The notes: generated from the sequence alone by a model not told the origin. A DNA stretch of 64,000 nucleotides from JALZVT01 sp964611345 (GCA_964611345.1 CAZSYU010000012.1:5574-69573); one strand, 5' to 3'; counted from the stretch's first letter, positions 42,936-51,647 are shown. Numbers and translations: made by a program.

Positions 42936-43396
42936 TTGTTGGGCTGCACCATGTGGCGCTGGTAGTGACCGACCTCGATGCGGGCATCGAGTTTTACACC
43001 GAGCACCTTGGCTGCAAACTGGTGGATCGGTTTGAGTGGCATGGCGACAACCCGGTAATAGATTCAGCGATTGGCTTGCCGGGGTCTGCAGCCCGCGGCG
43101 CGATGTTGCAAATCAGCAACGCCTTTGTTGAGCTGTGGCAGTACCAGACGCCGCAGTCCAGGGACCGGCGTGCCGATCCAAACGATAGGGGCTACTCGCA
43201 CATTGCTTTGCAGGTGCAAGGCATTGCAGAGGAACACGCGCGGCTCACTGCCGCCGGTATGAGCTTTGTTGGCCCGCCGGTCGATTTTGGCAATTCCTCG
43301 GCGATCTATGGCCGCGACCCCTTCGGCAACCTGATTGAGCTGTACGAACTGCGCGACGCGTCGCGACCGCAGTTGCGAAACCTGCCCAACACCTAG
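42932..43396 (+). CDS. VOC (glyoxalase/bleomycin resistance fold) protein
   Basis: A 154-residue vicinal-oxygen-chelate protein with one full two-module domain. The opening IVGLHHVALVVTDLDAGIEFYTEHLG and the later YSHIALQVQGIAEEHARL and DPFGNLIELYEL place the usual metal-ligand His and Glu. It may be a methylmalonyl-CoA-epimerase-like, glyoxalase-like or extradiol-dioxygenase-like enzyme. The start is GTG, sharing four bases with the MDR gene. Confidence 0.9.
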   Translation: MIVGLHHVALVVTDLDAGIEFYTEHLGCKLVDRFEWHGDNPVIDSAIGLPGSAARGAMLQISNAFVELWQYQTPQSRDRRADPNDRGYSHIALQVQGIAEEHARLTAAGMSFVGPPVDFGNSSAIYGRDPFGNLIELYELRDASRPQLRNLPNT

Positions 43397-43439
43397 GCTC
43401 GCTTTTGTTTTCTGTTCGCACCTGCGATTGGATTATCGC

Positions 43440-43468
43440 TTGACTTATATTTAGACATTTAGCTAAAT
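43440..43468 (+). promoter_or_regulatory. Predicted sigma-70 promoter of the SdpR-like gene
   Basis: A -35 hexamer TTGACT (43440-43445), 17 bases of spacer, and a weak -10 CTAAAT (43463-43468). The ATG of the repressor gene begins nine bases after the -10 box, with no ribosome binding site between. This implies a leaderless or nearly leaderless transcript. Confidence 0.55.
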
Positions 43469-43474
43469 AACTAA
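43451..43474. promoter_or_regulatory. Palindromic operator for the SdpR/ArsR-like repressor
   Basis: The core ATTTAGCTAAAT (43457-43468) is a perfect 12-bp palindrome. It is framed symmetrically by TTAG (43451-43454) and CTAA (43471-43474). It spans the spacer and -10 region of the predicted promoter, just before the ATG of the repressor gene, which is the place expected for autoregulation by an ArsR-type dimer. Confidence 0.65.
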
Positions 43475-43476
43475 TT

Positions 43477-43764
43477 ATGGCAAGCGTTTTCAAAGCCCTC
43501 GCGGACCCTACCCGGCGGCGGGTGCTGATATTGCTGCGTGCAGGGCCCCGTACAGCGGGGCAACTCGCGGGCGAATTTGCCGTTTCCCGACCCACGATGT
43601 CCGCACATTTCACAATATTGCGTGAGGCGGGATTAATTGTTTCTGAAAAGATTGGAAAAACAGTTACTTACAGTATTAATCTAAGCGTACTTGAAGAAGC
43701 GTTGCTGGGGTTTACCCAGAGTTTCGGCTTCGAGTTGCGTGTGAGCAGGGAGTCTTCACGGTGA
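43477..43764 (+). CDS. ArsR/SdpR-family winged-helix repressor
   Basis: A 95-residue regulator. FKALADPTRRRVLILLRAG is the ArsR signature, followed by the recognition helix region VSRPTMSAHFTILREAGLI and the wing EKIGKTVTYSIN. The cysteine metal box of ArsR/SmtB sensors is missing, which fits the autorepressor SdpR subgroup. It probably represses its own promoter through the palindrome directly upstream. It shares four bases (GTGA) with the membrane protein gene, mirroring the SdpR-SdpI type of gene pair. Confidence 0.9.
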   Translation: MASVFKALADPTRRRVLILLRAGPRTAGQLAGEFAVSRPTMSAHFTILREAGLIVSEKIGKTVTYSINLSVLEEALLGFTQSFGFELRVSRESSR

Positions 43765-44408
43765 ATACAACGACCCAAATGCCCAGGGTGGTGCTGGCGG
43801 CACCCGCGGGAAAATTTCTTGGCCTGACCGTGGCCGGTCACACAGGCCTGTTGGTCATCGCAAACCTGTTTGGTGGTGGGGCGATGAGTTTGCTGCGCCC
43901 AGAGCTGCTGCTGGTCTGGATACTGGTCATGGCCTTTGTGCCCGTGGTGATGTTTGGGTTGCGATTTCTACCGGGTTGGTCGGGTCTTGCAGCTCAAGTG
44001 CGCCTCCAGCTTGAGCGCTCTGTGCTTGTGGCCGGGGTGCTGATTTTTATTCCTGTGCTGTTGCGATTGATCGAGGCGCTTGGCGTCGTCGAATTCGCGG
44101 CTGCCAGCCGGTCGATTGGCGTGACCATCGGCCTGGGCATCTTGCTGACAGGCGGTTTTCTCGCACGCGGCATGCTCACGGCATTGAGTTCTCGAGTGGG
44201 TGCTGCCTGCGCTGCCCGGATGTTGGGCTTTGCCAGTTGGAGCATCATGGCAGGAGGATTTGGTTATGCCCTGTTGTGGCTGGTTGCGCCGCTGCAGGTT
44301 GCTGGTCTCTGGGCCTCCTGTGCACTGGGTGCTGCGCTATTAGTGGTTGCCTTGAGATCCTTTGTCGCGCTGCAGCTCCACAATCGGCGACCCACTAGCG
44401 AACGCTAG
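43761..44408 (+). CDS. Six-TM integral membrane protein paired with the SdpR-like repressor
   Basis: A 215-residue protein starting at GTG inside the end of the repressor gene. Six hydrophobic segments are visible (about residues 17-40, 48-70, 86-106, 114-138, 150-174, 178-202). By position it corresponds to SdpI, the membrane immunity and signal protein of Bacillus, but I see no clear SdpI motif, so this is only an analogy. It may be a sensor that sequesters the repressor, or a transporter. Its stop overlaps the convergent Rieske gene by four bases. Confidence 0.78.
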   Translation: MNTTTQMPRVVLAAPAGKFLGLTVAGHTGLLVIANLFGGGAMSLLRPELLLVWILVMAFVPVVMFGLRFLPGWSGLAAQVRLQLERSVLVAGVLIFIPVLLRLIEALGVVEFAAASRSIGVTIGLGILLTGGFLARGMLTALSSRVGAACAARMLGFASWSIMAGGFGYALLWLVAPLQVAGLWASCALGAALLVVALRSFVALQLHNRRPTSER

Positions 44409-45784
44409 GCGTTTAAGTACTCATCTAGCGTCATGTGAAAGCGTCTGATGCGCGCCTCCTGATAGTTTCCCAGGGTTTGGCCGGCTTTGCGTGCGGCTTT
44501 CATTCCAGCCCGTTGCCGCTGGAAATTTTCGGTGTCCTGGTCGAGCACAAAGGCCAACGCGAAGTTGTCAACGGTGGTGTAGGAATCTTCGATGCCCAGG
44601 CTAATCTTTTCGGCGGGTGGTGGACGCACGCCATTGTCGGGTACGGGGTGCAGCAGCATGATCTCGTGCACGCAGGTGTCGACCGTTAGTGGCCTGAAGC
44701 GATAGATCAAGGGAATAACAATACCCGGGAAAAAGCAGGCATTTGGGAACAGATGATACTCGATGGAATCGAGCATAATGCTGTTGCTGACGGTGCTTAA
44801 ATCAACGCCCAGTTCTTCGCCCTTCGACTCCCGCAGCGCAGCGGCGTGCGCATCCCTTGCAGTCATGCCTTCTGGCAATGTTTTACCTGCGTAACCGATA
44901 CTCTCGTACAGTTCTTGCTCGCTAAGCTCCCGCGCGTAGTGCGGGTTGCCACTCGATAGGTTCTGCAAAAAACGGGTAACGGTTTTACCAAAAATATCGT
45001 ACTGCGTGTTTGCCCAGCCAGAAGTGCGTAAGCCCTCCGGATGGGTGGCCAGTACGTGATAGGCCTCAAGAAACCCTTCCATGCACATCTTCCAGTTGCC
45101 CGGCAGCACTTTCTCGGTGTGCATGGCGACGTAGCGATTCTCTAGTGGCTGGTCGCTGAAGTGTTCCGGCAGCACGCCAAGAAATTCTTCCAGTGGCTCT
45201 GCCTTGTCGTTGAGGTTAATAAACACAAAGCCGCCCCACACGCCGCTCCTGATCTCACTCAAACCGAATTCATCGTCCTTGATGTGGGGGAAGTCCCAGC
45301 GACATGGTATCTCGCGCAGCTTGCCGTCCAACTCCCAGGACATGCCGTGAAATGGGCAACGAAAAAACTGTTTGCCGCTGCCGGTCTCGCCAGGATTGAA
45401 GAACGCCATACCCCGGTGCGGGCACGAGTTGGCATAGGCTTTGATGGCGCCTTCTAACGTGCGCGTCAGTAGCACCGAGTGTGGACCTATGTCGTAGATG
45501 TAGTAGTCACCTGGGCTCGCGATGTGCTCTTCGCGGCAAGCCCACTGCCAGGTGTTGGGCCACAGTTTCTCGAACTCCTGCTCATAAAACGCCTGTGAGG
45601 TGTAGCGGGAGAAGGGCAGGTCTGCATCGCCTAAAAAGCTGTATTGCTGGGCTTTTAGGGCCTCAGGAGTCGCAATGCCAGTGGCTGCGTCTCTGGCGAT
45701 AATGTCGGCCGGGCTGGGTCCCGGGCAGCGTGCCTCGCCCTTGGCGAGATTGGGGTCACTCGGGTCGGTGAGGCTCTGGGGCAT
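44405..45784 (-). CDS. Aromatic ring-hydroxylating dioxygenase alpha-subunit-like Rieske protein
   Basis: A 459-residue Rieske oxygenase. The cluster ligands are in SCPHRGMAFF and CPFHGMSWELDG (~residues 105-135). The non-heme iron ligands lie in EGFLEAYHVLATHPEG, within an SRPBCC domain. The ATG at 45782-45784 is used, although a GTG five codons upstream is possible. The nearest same-module genes are two divergent SnoaL proteins, one or both of which might serve as the small (beta) subunit; dioxygenase beta subunits share that fold. The substrate is unknown. Confidence 0.9.
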   Translation of the reverse strand: MPQSLTDPSDPNLAKGEARCPGPSPADIIARDAATGIATPEALKAQQYSFLGDADLPFSRYTSQAFYEQEFEKLWPNTWQWACREEHIASPGDYYIYDIGPHSVLLTRTLEGAIKAYANSCPHRGMAFFNPGETGSGKQFFRCPFHGMSWELDGKLREIPCRWDFPHIKDDEFGLSEIRSGVWGGFVFINLNDKAEPLEEFLGVLPEHFSDQPLENRYVAMHTEKVLPGNWKMCMEGFLEAYHVLATHPEGLRTSGWANTQYDIFGKTVTRFLQNLSSGNPHYARELSEQELYESIGYAGKTLPEGMTARDAHAAALRESKGEELGVDLSTVSNSIMLDSIEYHLFPNACFFPGIVIPLIYRFRPLTVDTCVHEIMLLHPVPDNGVRPPPAEKISLGIEDSYTTVDNFALAFVLDQDTENFQRQRAGMKAARKAGQTLGNYQEARIRRFHMTLDEYLNA

Positions 45785-45896
45785 GGGCGATCTCAACACT
45801 TTTTAGAGTAAGCAGGTCCCAATATGATCACTCTGGTCGTCTGCGTTCAAGCACGATAGGCTTAATGGACACGCGAATAGGAGACTGGGGAGTTTC

Positions 45897-46487
45897 ATGT
45901 TGCATACCGGGCGTTTGTCAGGTCCGTCCGAAATGGCCGATCGACTGGCGATTCAGGACGTGCTGGCGGTGCATTGCCGGGGCGTAGATCGTGCCGACGA
46001 GGCGGCGCTCAAGTCGGCGTATTGGGACGATGCCGAAGTCGCCTATGGCGGCTTTGAAGGGTCTGCCCATGAGTTCTGCGAGATTTTGCCAACGAGTATC
46101 GTGCGCTTTGCGCACACCCAACACTCCATCAGCAACGTGCTCATTCGATTTGCGGAGCCGGCCCAGATCGACTCTGTACAGGTAGTGGCCAGCGCTGCGG
46201 TAGAGACCTATGTGACTGCTTATCATTATTTGGCCGAGGCGGGTGATGCAGAGCAGGAAATGACATTCCTCGGTCGCTATCTCGACCGGTTTGAGCGCCG
46301 GGGAGATAGCTGGAAGATAGCGCATCGCCGTGTCTTAATGGATTGGAACCAGAATGCTGCTGGCACTGCCGTCTGGGAGGGGCCACCATTTGATGGCCTG
46401 GCCCGCGGCGCACGTGCACCGCAAGATCCGGTTTATCCGCTGTTTGCGGCGGTTGCGGCGGCAGGAACAAATGAGCGGCCTGGTTAG
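45897..46487 (+). CDS. SnoaL-like / NTF2-fold protein
   Basis: A 196-residue SnoaL_4 protein. The signature is MADRLAIQDVLAVHCRGVDRAD followed by YWDDAEVAYGGFEG. FAHTQHSISN carries a His at the usual active-site edge, and DSWKIAHRRVLMDW ends the domain. About 40 residues follow, more than usual. It is divergently placed to the Rieske oxygenase gene, so it could be a partner dehydratase or beta-like subunit. Confidence 0.88.
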   Translation: MLHTGRLSGPSEMADRLAIQDVLAVHCRGVDRADEAALKSAYWDDAEVAYGGFEGSAHEFCEILPTSIVRFAHTQHSISNVLIRFAEPAQIDSVQVVASAAVETYVTAYHYLAEAGDAEQEMTFLGRYLDRFERRGDSWKIAHRRVLMDWNQNAAGTAVWEGPPFDGLARGARAPQDPVYPLFAAVAAAGTNERPG

Positions 46488-46511
46488 AAGTTAACAACAG
46501 AGTAGATTGCC

Positions 46512-47084
46512 ATGAGTTTGATAGACCCCCATGCGAGCTGGGCCGCGCTTGAAAGTGCCGCCGCCGCTTTTGGACCTGGCGCCCAAGACCAGGCGCTTGC
46601 CGCACTGGTGCGAGAAGTGCGCGATCATATGGCCTGTGAGATACAGGGTGACGTCGATGGCCTGATGGCCACGCTCACGACCGAGCCGGTGTATCACTTT
46701 TGGGGTAACGGCGATCCTGTGGTTCTGAGTGGTCGCATTGCTGTTGAAGGTTTTTATCGCGATATGATGGCGCGCGGAGGCAATCAGTTTGAGGTGGTGA
46801 TCGATAACGTGATCGCAGCCCCAGCGCATGTGGTTACCGAGGGGCAGGTAAAGCAGGTTTATCAAGCCACGGCCTTGATCGAACAAGGGGTCACCGAGGC
46901 AGCCGGCGTTGCCATAGGCGACAGTGAGCTGTGGTTGTCCAATGCTCAGCTGATCACCGTGTGGCCGAACGATGGTCATGGTAAGTTGGTGGGTGAAGAC
47001 ATTTACTTCGGACAAAGTCCGTTGACAACACTGGTCCCGATCACGGCTGGGGATCTACCCGATTATTATAAGCTTGCCGCTTAG
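46512..47084 (+). CDS. NTF2-fold protein
   Basis: A 190-residue protein of the NTF2/SnoaL fold but of a different subfamily from its neighbours. A long first helical part (residues 1-45) precedes the sheet, with YHFWGNGDPVVLSG, EGFYRDMMARGG and FEVVIDNVIAAPAHVVTEG. The ending DIYFGQSPLTTLVPI is unusual. It lies 24 bases after another SnoaL gene and 93 before the HsaA-like gene. The function is probably a small-molecule isomerase or dehydratase. Confidence 0.8.
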   Translation: MSLIDPHASWAALESAAAAFGPGAQDQALAALVREVRDHMACEIQGDVDGLMATLTTEPVYHFWGNGDPVVLSGRIAVEGFYRDMMARGGNQFEVVIDNVIAAPAHVVTEGQVKQVYQATALIEQGVTEAAGVAIGDSELWLSNAQLITVWPNDGHGKLVGEDIYFGQSPLTTLVPITAGDLPDYYKLAA

Positions 47085-47177
47085 GCACTTAGCCGCACTC
47101 ACAAGACCGACAGGTTTTATTCAAATACATTTTGCGCAACAGCTAGTAGTAACAGTCAGCAGTAAAGGAGAGAGATT

Positions 47178-48377
47178 ATGGGTGTAATGGCACATGCAGA
47201 GCGACTCGAGTTGGTTGGTGAACTCGCGCCCGAGATTCTCGCGGGCGGTGATAAGGCGCAAGAATTGCGCCGGCTGCCAGACGACATTGTTAGCAACCTG
47301 GTGGATCACGGGTTTTTCCGTTTTGCGCTGCCCGAAGAATTGGGTGGCGACAACGCAAGCTCTATGCAGACCGTTGAAGTGCTTGAGGCCATTGCCTCGG
47401 TGGATGCATCGGTTGCCTGGAACGTCATGCTCGGTTCCGAAATTAATGCCATGGCCGCGGGTGGCATGGATCCGAAAATTGCGGAACAGATTTACCTCGA
47501 GAACCCGCGCGTGATTATGTGTGGTGGGGGCGGACCCGGCAGCAAGCCGCCGCGCGCTGAACGCACTAACGATGGCGGGGTTAGAGTGTGGGGCCATTCT
47601 ACGTTTATAAGTGGCTGCTTTAACGCGGACTGGTGCTTCATGATGGCGCCGATCATGCACGGCGATACACCCGAGCTGGATGACGACGGTAATCCCATTG
47701 CCAAGATGTGGCTAATGCCGCGTAGTGAGTGGTCTATCGAAGATACCTGGGATGTGGCCGGGTTGCGTGGCTCTGGCAGTCACGATGTCGTTGCCGACGG
47801 CGCGCATGTCGCGCCAGAGCATGTAGGGGTCGATCTGGTGTCCATGCCTGCGCACTACAGCAACCCCGTCTATCGCATACCAACGCCACTGCGCCTGTCC
47901 TACAACAAGGTTGCAATTGCACTTGGTGTTGCCAGAGGTGCCATAGGGGCGTTTTCTGATTTGGCGCAAGACAAGGTCCCAATGATGTCGGCCGCGACCC
48001 TTAAGCATCGCCCCATAGCGCAGTTTAGAATGGGCGAGGCGATGGCAACCTATCGCGCCGCTCGGGCCTACGTGCTGGACGCCATGACTAAGGTCGAGGC
48101 TGAGCTTGCGGCAGGGGCTGCGCGGCCCGGGGCCGAAACTACTGAGAACGCCCGCCTGGCTTGCGTGTATGGTGCCAACGAATGTATGAAGGTCGTCGAC
48201 AGCCTGCATAACACCGCCGGTACCAGTGGCATGCGTATGTTCAGTCCTCTCGAACGCAAGTTGCGCGACGCGCACGCTTGCGCCACGCACCGCTGGGTGT
48301 CTCACCCGCTGTATGAAAACCTCGGCAAAATCTATCTGGGTCACGAGCCCGAGCCTGAGTTTGCCGGGTTAACCTAG
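47178..48377 (+). CDS. Acyl-CoA dehydrogenase-fold flavin monooxygenase (HsaA-like)
   Basis: A 399-residue protein with the acyl-CoA dehydrogenase fold. The sequence lacks the catalytic Glu context of true dehydrogenases and instead resembles the HsaA / 4-hydroxyphenylacetate-3-hydroxylase-like group: LPEELGGDNASSMQTVEVLEAIA, then VWGHSTFISGCFNADW, then DTWDVAGLRGSGSHDV. A strong ribosome binding site (AAAGGAGAGAG) precedes the ATG. HsaA hydroxylates a steroid-derived phenol with reduced flavin from HsaB; no reductase gene is next to this one. With Rieske, SnoaL and SDR genes nearby, ring degradation is a reasonable inference. Confidence 0.87.
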   Translation: MGVMAHAERLELVGELAPEILAGGDKAQELRRLPDDIVSNLVDHGFFRFALPEELGGDNASSMQTVEVLEAIASVDASVAWNVMLGSEINAMAAGGMDPKIAEQIYLENPRVIMCGGGGPGSKPPRAERTNDGGVRVWGHSTFISGCFNADWCFMMAPIMHGDTPELDDDGNPIAKMWLMPRSEWSIEDTWDVAGLRGSGSHDVVADGAHVAPEHVGVDLVSMPAHYSNPVYRIPTPLRLSYNKVAIALGVARGAIGAFSDLAQDKVPMMSAATLKHRPIAQFRMGEAMATYRAARAYVLDAMTKVEAELAAGAARPGAETTENARLACVYGANECMKVVDSLHNTAGTSGMRMFSPLERKLRDAHACATHRWVSHPLYENLGKIYLGHEPEPEFAGLT

Positions 48378-48394
48378 CGCGATCAGACAGGCGC

Positions 48395-50296
48395 ATGTCT
48401 GCCAGGTTTGCACCTATTGCTGACAAGAGTGTCGTGAGGGAGAAATCAGTACATCGCATCGGTTGGGTTGTGAGCCTGGTGTTTTGCATCGGCATTGCTC
48501 CTGGCTGGGTGGCTGCGGGTGAGCGCGATGTCTGGGCGCAAGATCTGACGCCGATCAGTAAGGCAGAGTTTGGCGCCGCGGAGCTCGCACACCTCTACGA
48601 GCGAGCTGGATTTGGCGCGAGTGGTGCTGAGCTTGCGCGCTTTGCCGGCAAGTCACCAAAGACTGTGGTGCGCCACTTCACGCGACCTTCGCAACGGGCG
48701 CAACGGGCGCAACGGGCGCAACGGGCACAGGCTGAGTTGCCAGCGTTTGATCATTCTGGCGTGTTTGAACCCGGGCTTGAGGCGTTTCCGCCCAGTCGCC
48801 CGGCAACCACAAATTTGGCCAAGGCCAATGGGCGAGCCCTGGGTATCGAGGTGAAGCCTGGCGGCAATCGCCCGATACAGCCTGTCGTGAACCAGTTTTT
48901 TTATTGGTTGCGGGCCAGTCGCCTTGAGACGGATCGGGTTGCCTACTGGTGGGCCAATCGAATGCTCACGACACCAACGCCCTTGCCAGAAAAAGTGGCT
49001 TTGTTCTGGCACGGGCACTTCGCAACCAACGAAGACAAGGTTCGCGACTACCGCAAGATGTTGCAGCAAGTAGAGCTGTTCCAACGCGCCGGGCTGGGAA
49101 AGTTTCGGGCGCTGATGATTGCGGTGGCACAGAATCCGGCGATGCTCAAATTCCTCGATGCCGGAGTTAACGTGAAGGATGCGCCCAACGAGAACTTTGC
49201 CCGCGAAATTATGGAACTGTTCACCATGGGGGTTGGCCACTACAGCGAACAGGATGTTCGAGAAGCGGCGCGTGCGTTTACGGGTTGGAACGCTAAGGGT
49301 CTCCAGTTTTACGTGGACGCGGCCAAGCACGATAACGGCGCAAAGACATTTTTGGGTGTTACACGTAACTTTGATGGCATCGACATCATTGATGCGATTC
49401 TGGAGCAGGACGCTACAGCCCGGTTTTTGGCGAGCAAGCTCTACCGCTACTTTGTGCGCGATGAGCTGTCTGCAGAGTTTGCCCAACAGCTGGGGGTTCG
49501 GTTTAAGGCGCTGGATTACGATGTGGCCCGCTATCTTGAGCTGTTGTTTTTATCCAAAGATTTTTATGCGCCCGCCTCTATAGCTACCCGGATCAAGCCT
49601 CCCGTTGAGCTTGTAGTCTCTACCTATCGCAAGCTGGGCTTTACCAAGGTGCCAGGCGTGCCAGATTTCAATCAGCTAACGGGCGCGCTCGGCCAGCGAT
49701 TATTGCACCCACCTACCGTTGCTGGCTGGAGTCAGGGGCGCAGCTGGATTACTCCAAGTCTGCTCTTTGAGCGCGGCAACTTTGTGCTGGATCTGGTGTT
49801 TCCTGATATCGCTTTTGTGGCTCCGGATCGTTACCCGAGCTACGGCGCAAATATCGTCAGCGTGCACAAGCGCTTGCGAGCGGGCGAAGACATCTCCAGC
49901 GCCACCAAACCACCCGGGGTCGATGACAATCGCGATATGGCAGCGTCAAATCAGCTCGCCGACAGGGATGAGGCGTTCAATACCCGTTACGGCAGCTACC
50001 GGGGCTGGCAGAAGGCCATAGAGCGGGTAAAACCGATACCGCGTACAACCGCGCGGTTGCGTTTGGCAGAAGAGGTTGCCGAGGCAAAGCTCAAAACGCC
50101 GATGGCGGTTGTCACGCACTTCGCAGACCGATTCTTCAGTGTGGCACCCGCTGATGCAGACAAGGCGCGGTTGGCCGCTTATCTTGAAGAGCAACTGGGT
50201 ACCGCAGATATCGAGCAAACCCACTCCTACTCAGAAGAAGCTTTGCGGTCGATGTTGCACCTGTTGCTGAGCTTGCCGGAGTATCAACTTGGATAG
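48395..50296 (+). CDS. DUF1800 family exported protein
   Basis: A 633-residue protein. Residues ~24-41 form an export signal. DUF1800 marks are AHLYERAGFGASGAEL, RMLTTPTPLPEKVALFWHGHFATNEDKV, NENFAREIMELFTMGVGHYSEQDVREAARAFTGW-type residues and LHPPTVAGWSQGRSWI. DUF1800 genes are normally paired with a DUF1501 gene, as here, with an eight-base overlap. The biochemical role is not established. Residues ~100-112 are a QRA repeat encoded by a 9-bp microsatellite. Confidence 0.88.
   Translation: MSARFAPIADKSVVREKSVHRIGWVVSLVFCIGIAPGWVAAGERDVWAQDLTPISKAEFGAAELAHLYERAGFGASGAELARFAGKSPKTVVRHFTRPSQRAQRAQRAQRAQAELPAFDHSGVFEPGLEAFPPSRPATTNLAKANGRALGIEVKPGGNRPIQPVVNQFFYWLRASRLETDRVAYWWANRMLTTPTPLPEKVALFWHGHFATNEDKVRDYRKMLQQVELFQRAGLGKFRALMIAVAQNPAMLKFLDAGVNVKDAPNENFAREIMELFTMGVGHYSEQDVREAARAFTGWNAKGLQFYVDAAKHDNGAKTFLGVTRNFDGIDIIDAILEQDATARFLASKLYRYFVRDELSAEFAQQLGVRFKALDYDVARYLELLFLSKDFYAPASIATRIKPPVELVVSTYRKLGFTKVPGVPDFNQLTGALGQRLLHPPTVAGWSQGRSWITPSLLFERGNFVLDLVFPDIAFVAPDRYPSYGANIVSVHKRLRAGEDISSATKPPGVDDNRDMAASNQLADRDEAFNTRYGSYRGWQKAIERVKPIPRTTARLRLAEEVAEAKLKTPMAVVTHFADRFFSVAPADADKARLAAYLEEQLGTADIEQTHSYSEEALRSMLHLLLSLPEYQLG
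48692..48727. repeat. 9-bp in-frame tandem repeat in the DUF1800 gene
   Basis: Four head-to-tail copies of CAACGGGCG (the last with one change) encode Gln-Arg-Ala repeats between the signal-proximal domain and the main domain. The unit is a multiple of three, so copy-number changes would keep the frame. Confidence 0.85.
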
Positions 50297-51503
50297 TGGT
50301 TTTTCGCGTCGCGATCTGTTGAAAGCCGGCTTGCTTGCTTCTGTGGGTGCTTCAGTGAGTGCCGCTCCAGCAGCTAGCGCAACCAACGATGACCGGATTC
50401 TGGTGGTGGTTGAGCTGTCCGGCGGCAACGATGGCCTGAACACTCTGGTGCCCTATGGTGATGATGCCTACTACCAACAGCGGCCAACACTCGGGATTCG
50501 ACCCGAAAAACTCTTGCAGGTTGACGATCATTTTGGATTTAACCCTGGCGCCCAGGGCCTGCATAGATTGTGGGATTCGGGTGACCTCGCAGTGGTCCAT
50601 GGTTGCGGCTACGACCAGCCGTCGTATTCACATTTCACATCAATGGGGTACTGGCATACGGCAGCGCCACATAGCGGTCAGCCTTATGGCTGGGTAGGGC
50701 GTCTGGCAGATGCGCTGGCGCCAACGGCACCGGCTAATTTTTTGATTAACATCGGCGCCGGGCAATCGCTCGCCGTGAATGCGCGCCGGCATGTACCTGT
50801 GGTGTTCGACGACCCTGCGACATTCGCGCGCAATGCGCTGTGGCAGCAGCGTCCGGTGCTCGATGCCTGGTTTGCCCAGGATCATTCGCACGGATCACAG
50901 AACGCCAGTAAAAACCCCAGCCGCGCGTTTTTGCGCGAAGTTGCCAGAGGTGCGAAAGACTCCTCTAATGCAATTCGCAGCGCCTGGGCAAACTATTCTT
51001 CGCCCATCGATTATGGCATCGCACCGCTCGATCTGCCGAAGGTGGCTGCCTGTATCGAGCATGAGCTGCCAGCGCGGCTGTACTACGTCGCCTTCCGCAA
51101 CAACGCGTTTGATACTCATGTGCAACAAGGTCCGTTGCATCAGCGGTTGCTGTCATACGCCGCCGACGCCATTCACGGCTTCGTGCGTGACATGCAGCGC
51201 CTCGGTAAAGGCAAAAAAGTCAGCGTGCTGGTATTTTCGGAGTTTGGCCGCAGAGTAGGTGAGAATGCCAATGGCGGCACCGACCATGGCAGTGCCAACC
51301 TGATGTTTGTTGCCGGTGAACCCGTTGCCGGAGGGCATCATGGGGAACTGCCTGATCTGCTGGCGCTAAATGCTGAAGATAATCTCAATCACACCACTGA
51401 TTTTCGGCGCGTGTACGCGTCAGTGATGGATCAGTGGTTGCAGCCGGCAGTTTCGCGCTCGGTGTTAGGTGCTGCCTATGAGCCCTTACCTTTGTTTACT
51501 TGA
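50289..51503 (+). CDS. DUF1501 family Tat-exported protein
   Basis: A 404-residue protein starting at TTG inside the end of the DUF1800 gene. The N-terminus SRRDLLKAGLLASVGASVSA is a twin-arginine-type signal. The DUF1501 pattern (sulfatase-like alkaline-phosphatase fold) follows: VVVELSGGNDGLNTLVPY, YSHFTSMGYWHTA, AFDTHVQQGPLH and FSEFGRRVGENANGGTDHGSAN with conserved His/Asp residues that could bind metal. Its stop codon is part of the 14-bp tandem repeat that follows. Confidence 0.88.
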   Translation: MDSGFSRRDLLKAGLLASVGASVSAAPAASATNDDRILVVVELSGGNDGLNTLVPYGDDAYYQQRPTLGIRPEKLLQVDDHFGFNPGAQGLHRLWDSGDLAVVHGCGYDQPSYSHFTSMGYWHTAAPHSGQPYGWVGRLADALAPTAPANFLINIGAGQSLAVNARRHVPVVFDDPATFARNALWQQRPVLDAWFAQDHSHGSQNASKNPSRAFLREVARGAKDSSNAIRSAWANYSSPIDYGIAPLDLPKVAACIEHELPARLYYVAFRNNAFDTHVQQGPLHQRLLSYAADAIHGFVRDMQRLGKGKKVSVLVFSEFGRRVGENANGGTDHGSANLMFVAGEPVAGGHHGELPDLLALNAEDNLNHTTDFRRVYASVMDQWLQPAVSRSVLGAAYEPLPLFT

Positions 51504-51647
51504 GTATGTTTACTTGAGTNNNNNNNNNNNNNNNNNNNNNNNNNNNNNNNNNNNNNNNNNNNNNNNNNNNNNNNNNNNNNNNNNNNNNNNNNNNNNNNNN
51601 NNNNNNNNNNNNNNNNNNNTGTTTACTTGAGTATGTTTACTTGAGTT
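51492..51647. repeat. 14-bp tandem repeat interrupted by an assembly gap
   Basis: The unit TATGTTTACTTGAG occurs about twice on each side of the gap and overlaps the last codons of both convergent genes: TTT-ACT-TGA ends the DUF1501 gene, and the minus-strand gene stops in the right-hand copies. There are no spacers and no dyad symmetry. Confidence 0.8.
51520..51619. other. Assembly gap (100 N) inside the 14-bp repeat
   Basis: Exactly 100 N, the conventional length for a gap of unknown size, flanked by the same short repeat on both sides as at 21.4 kb. Confidence 0.97.
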
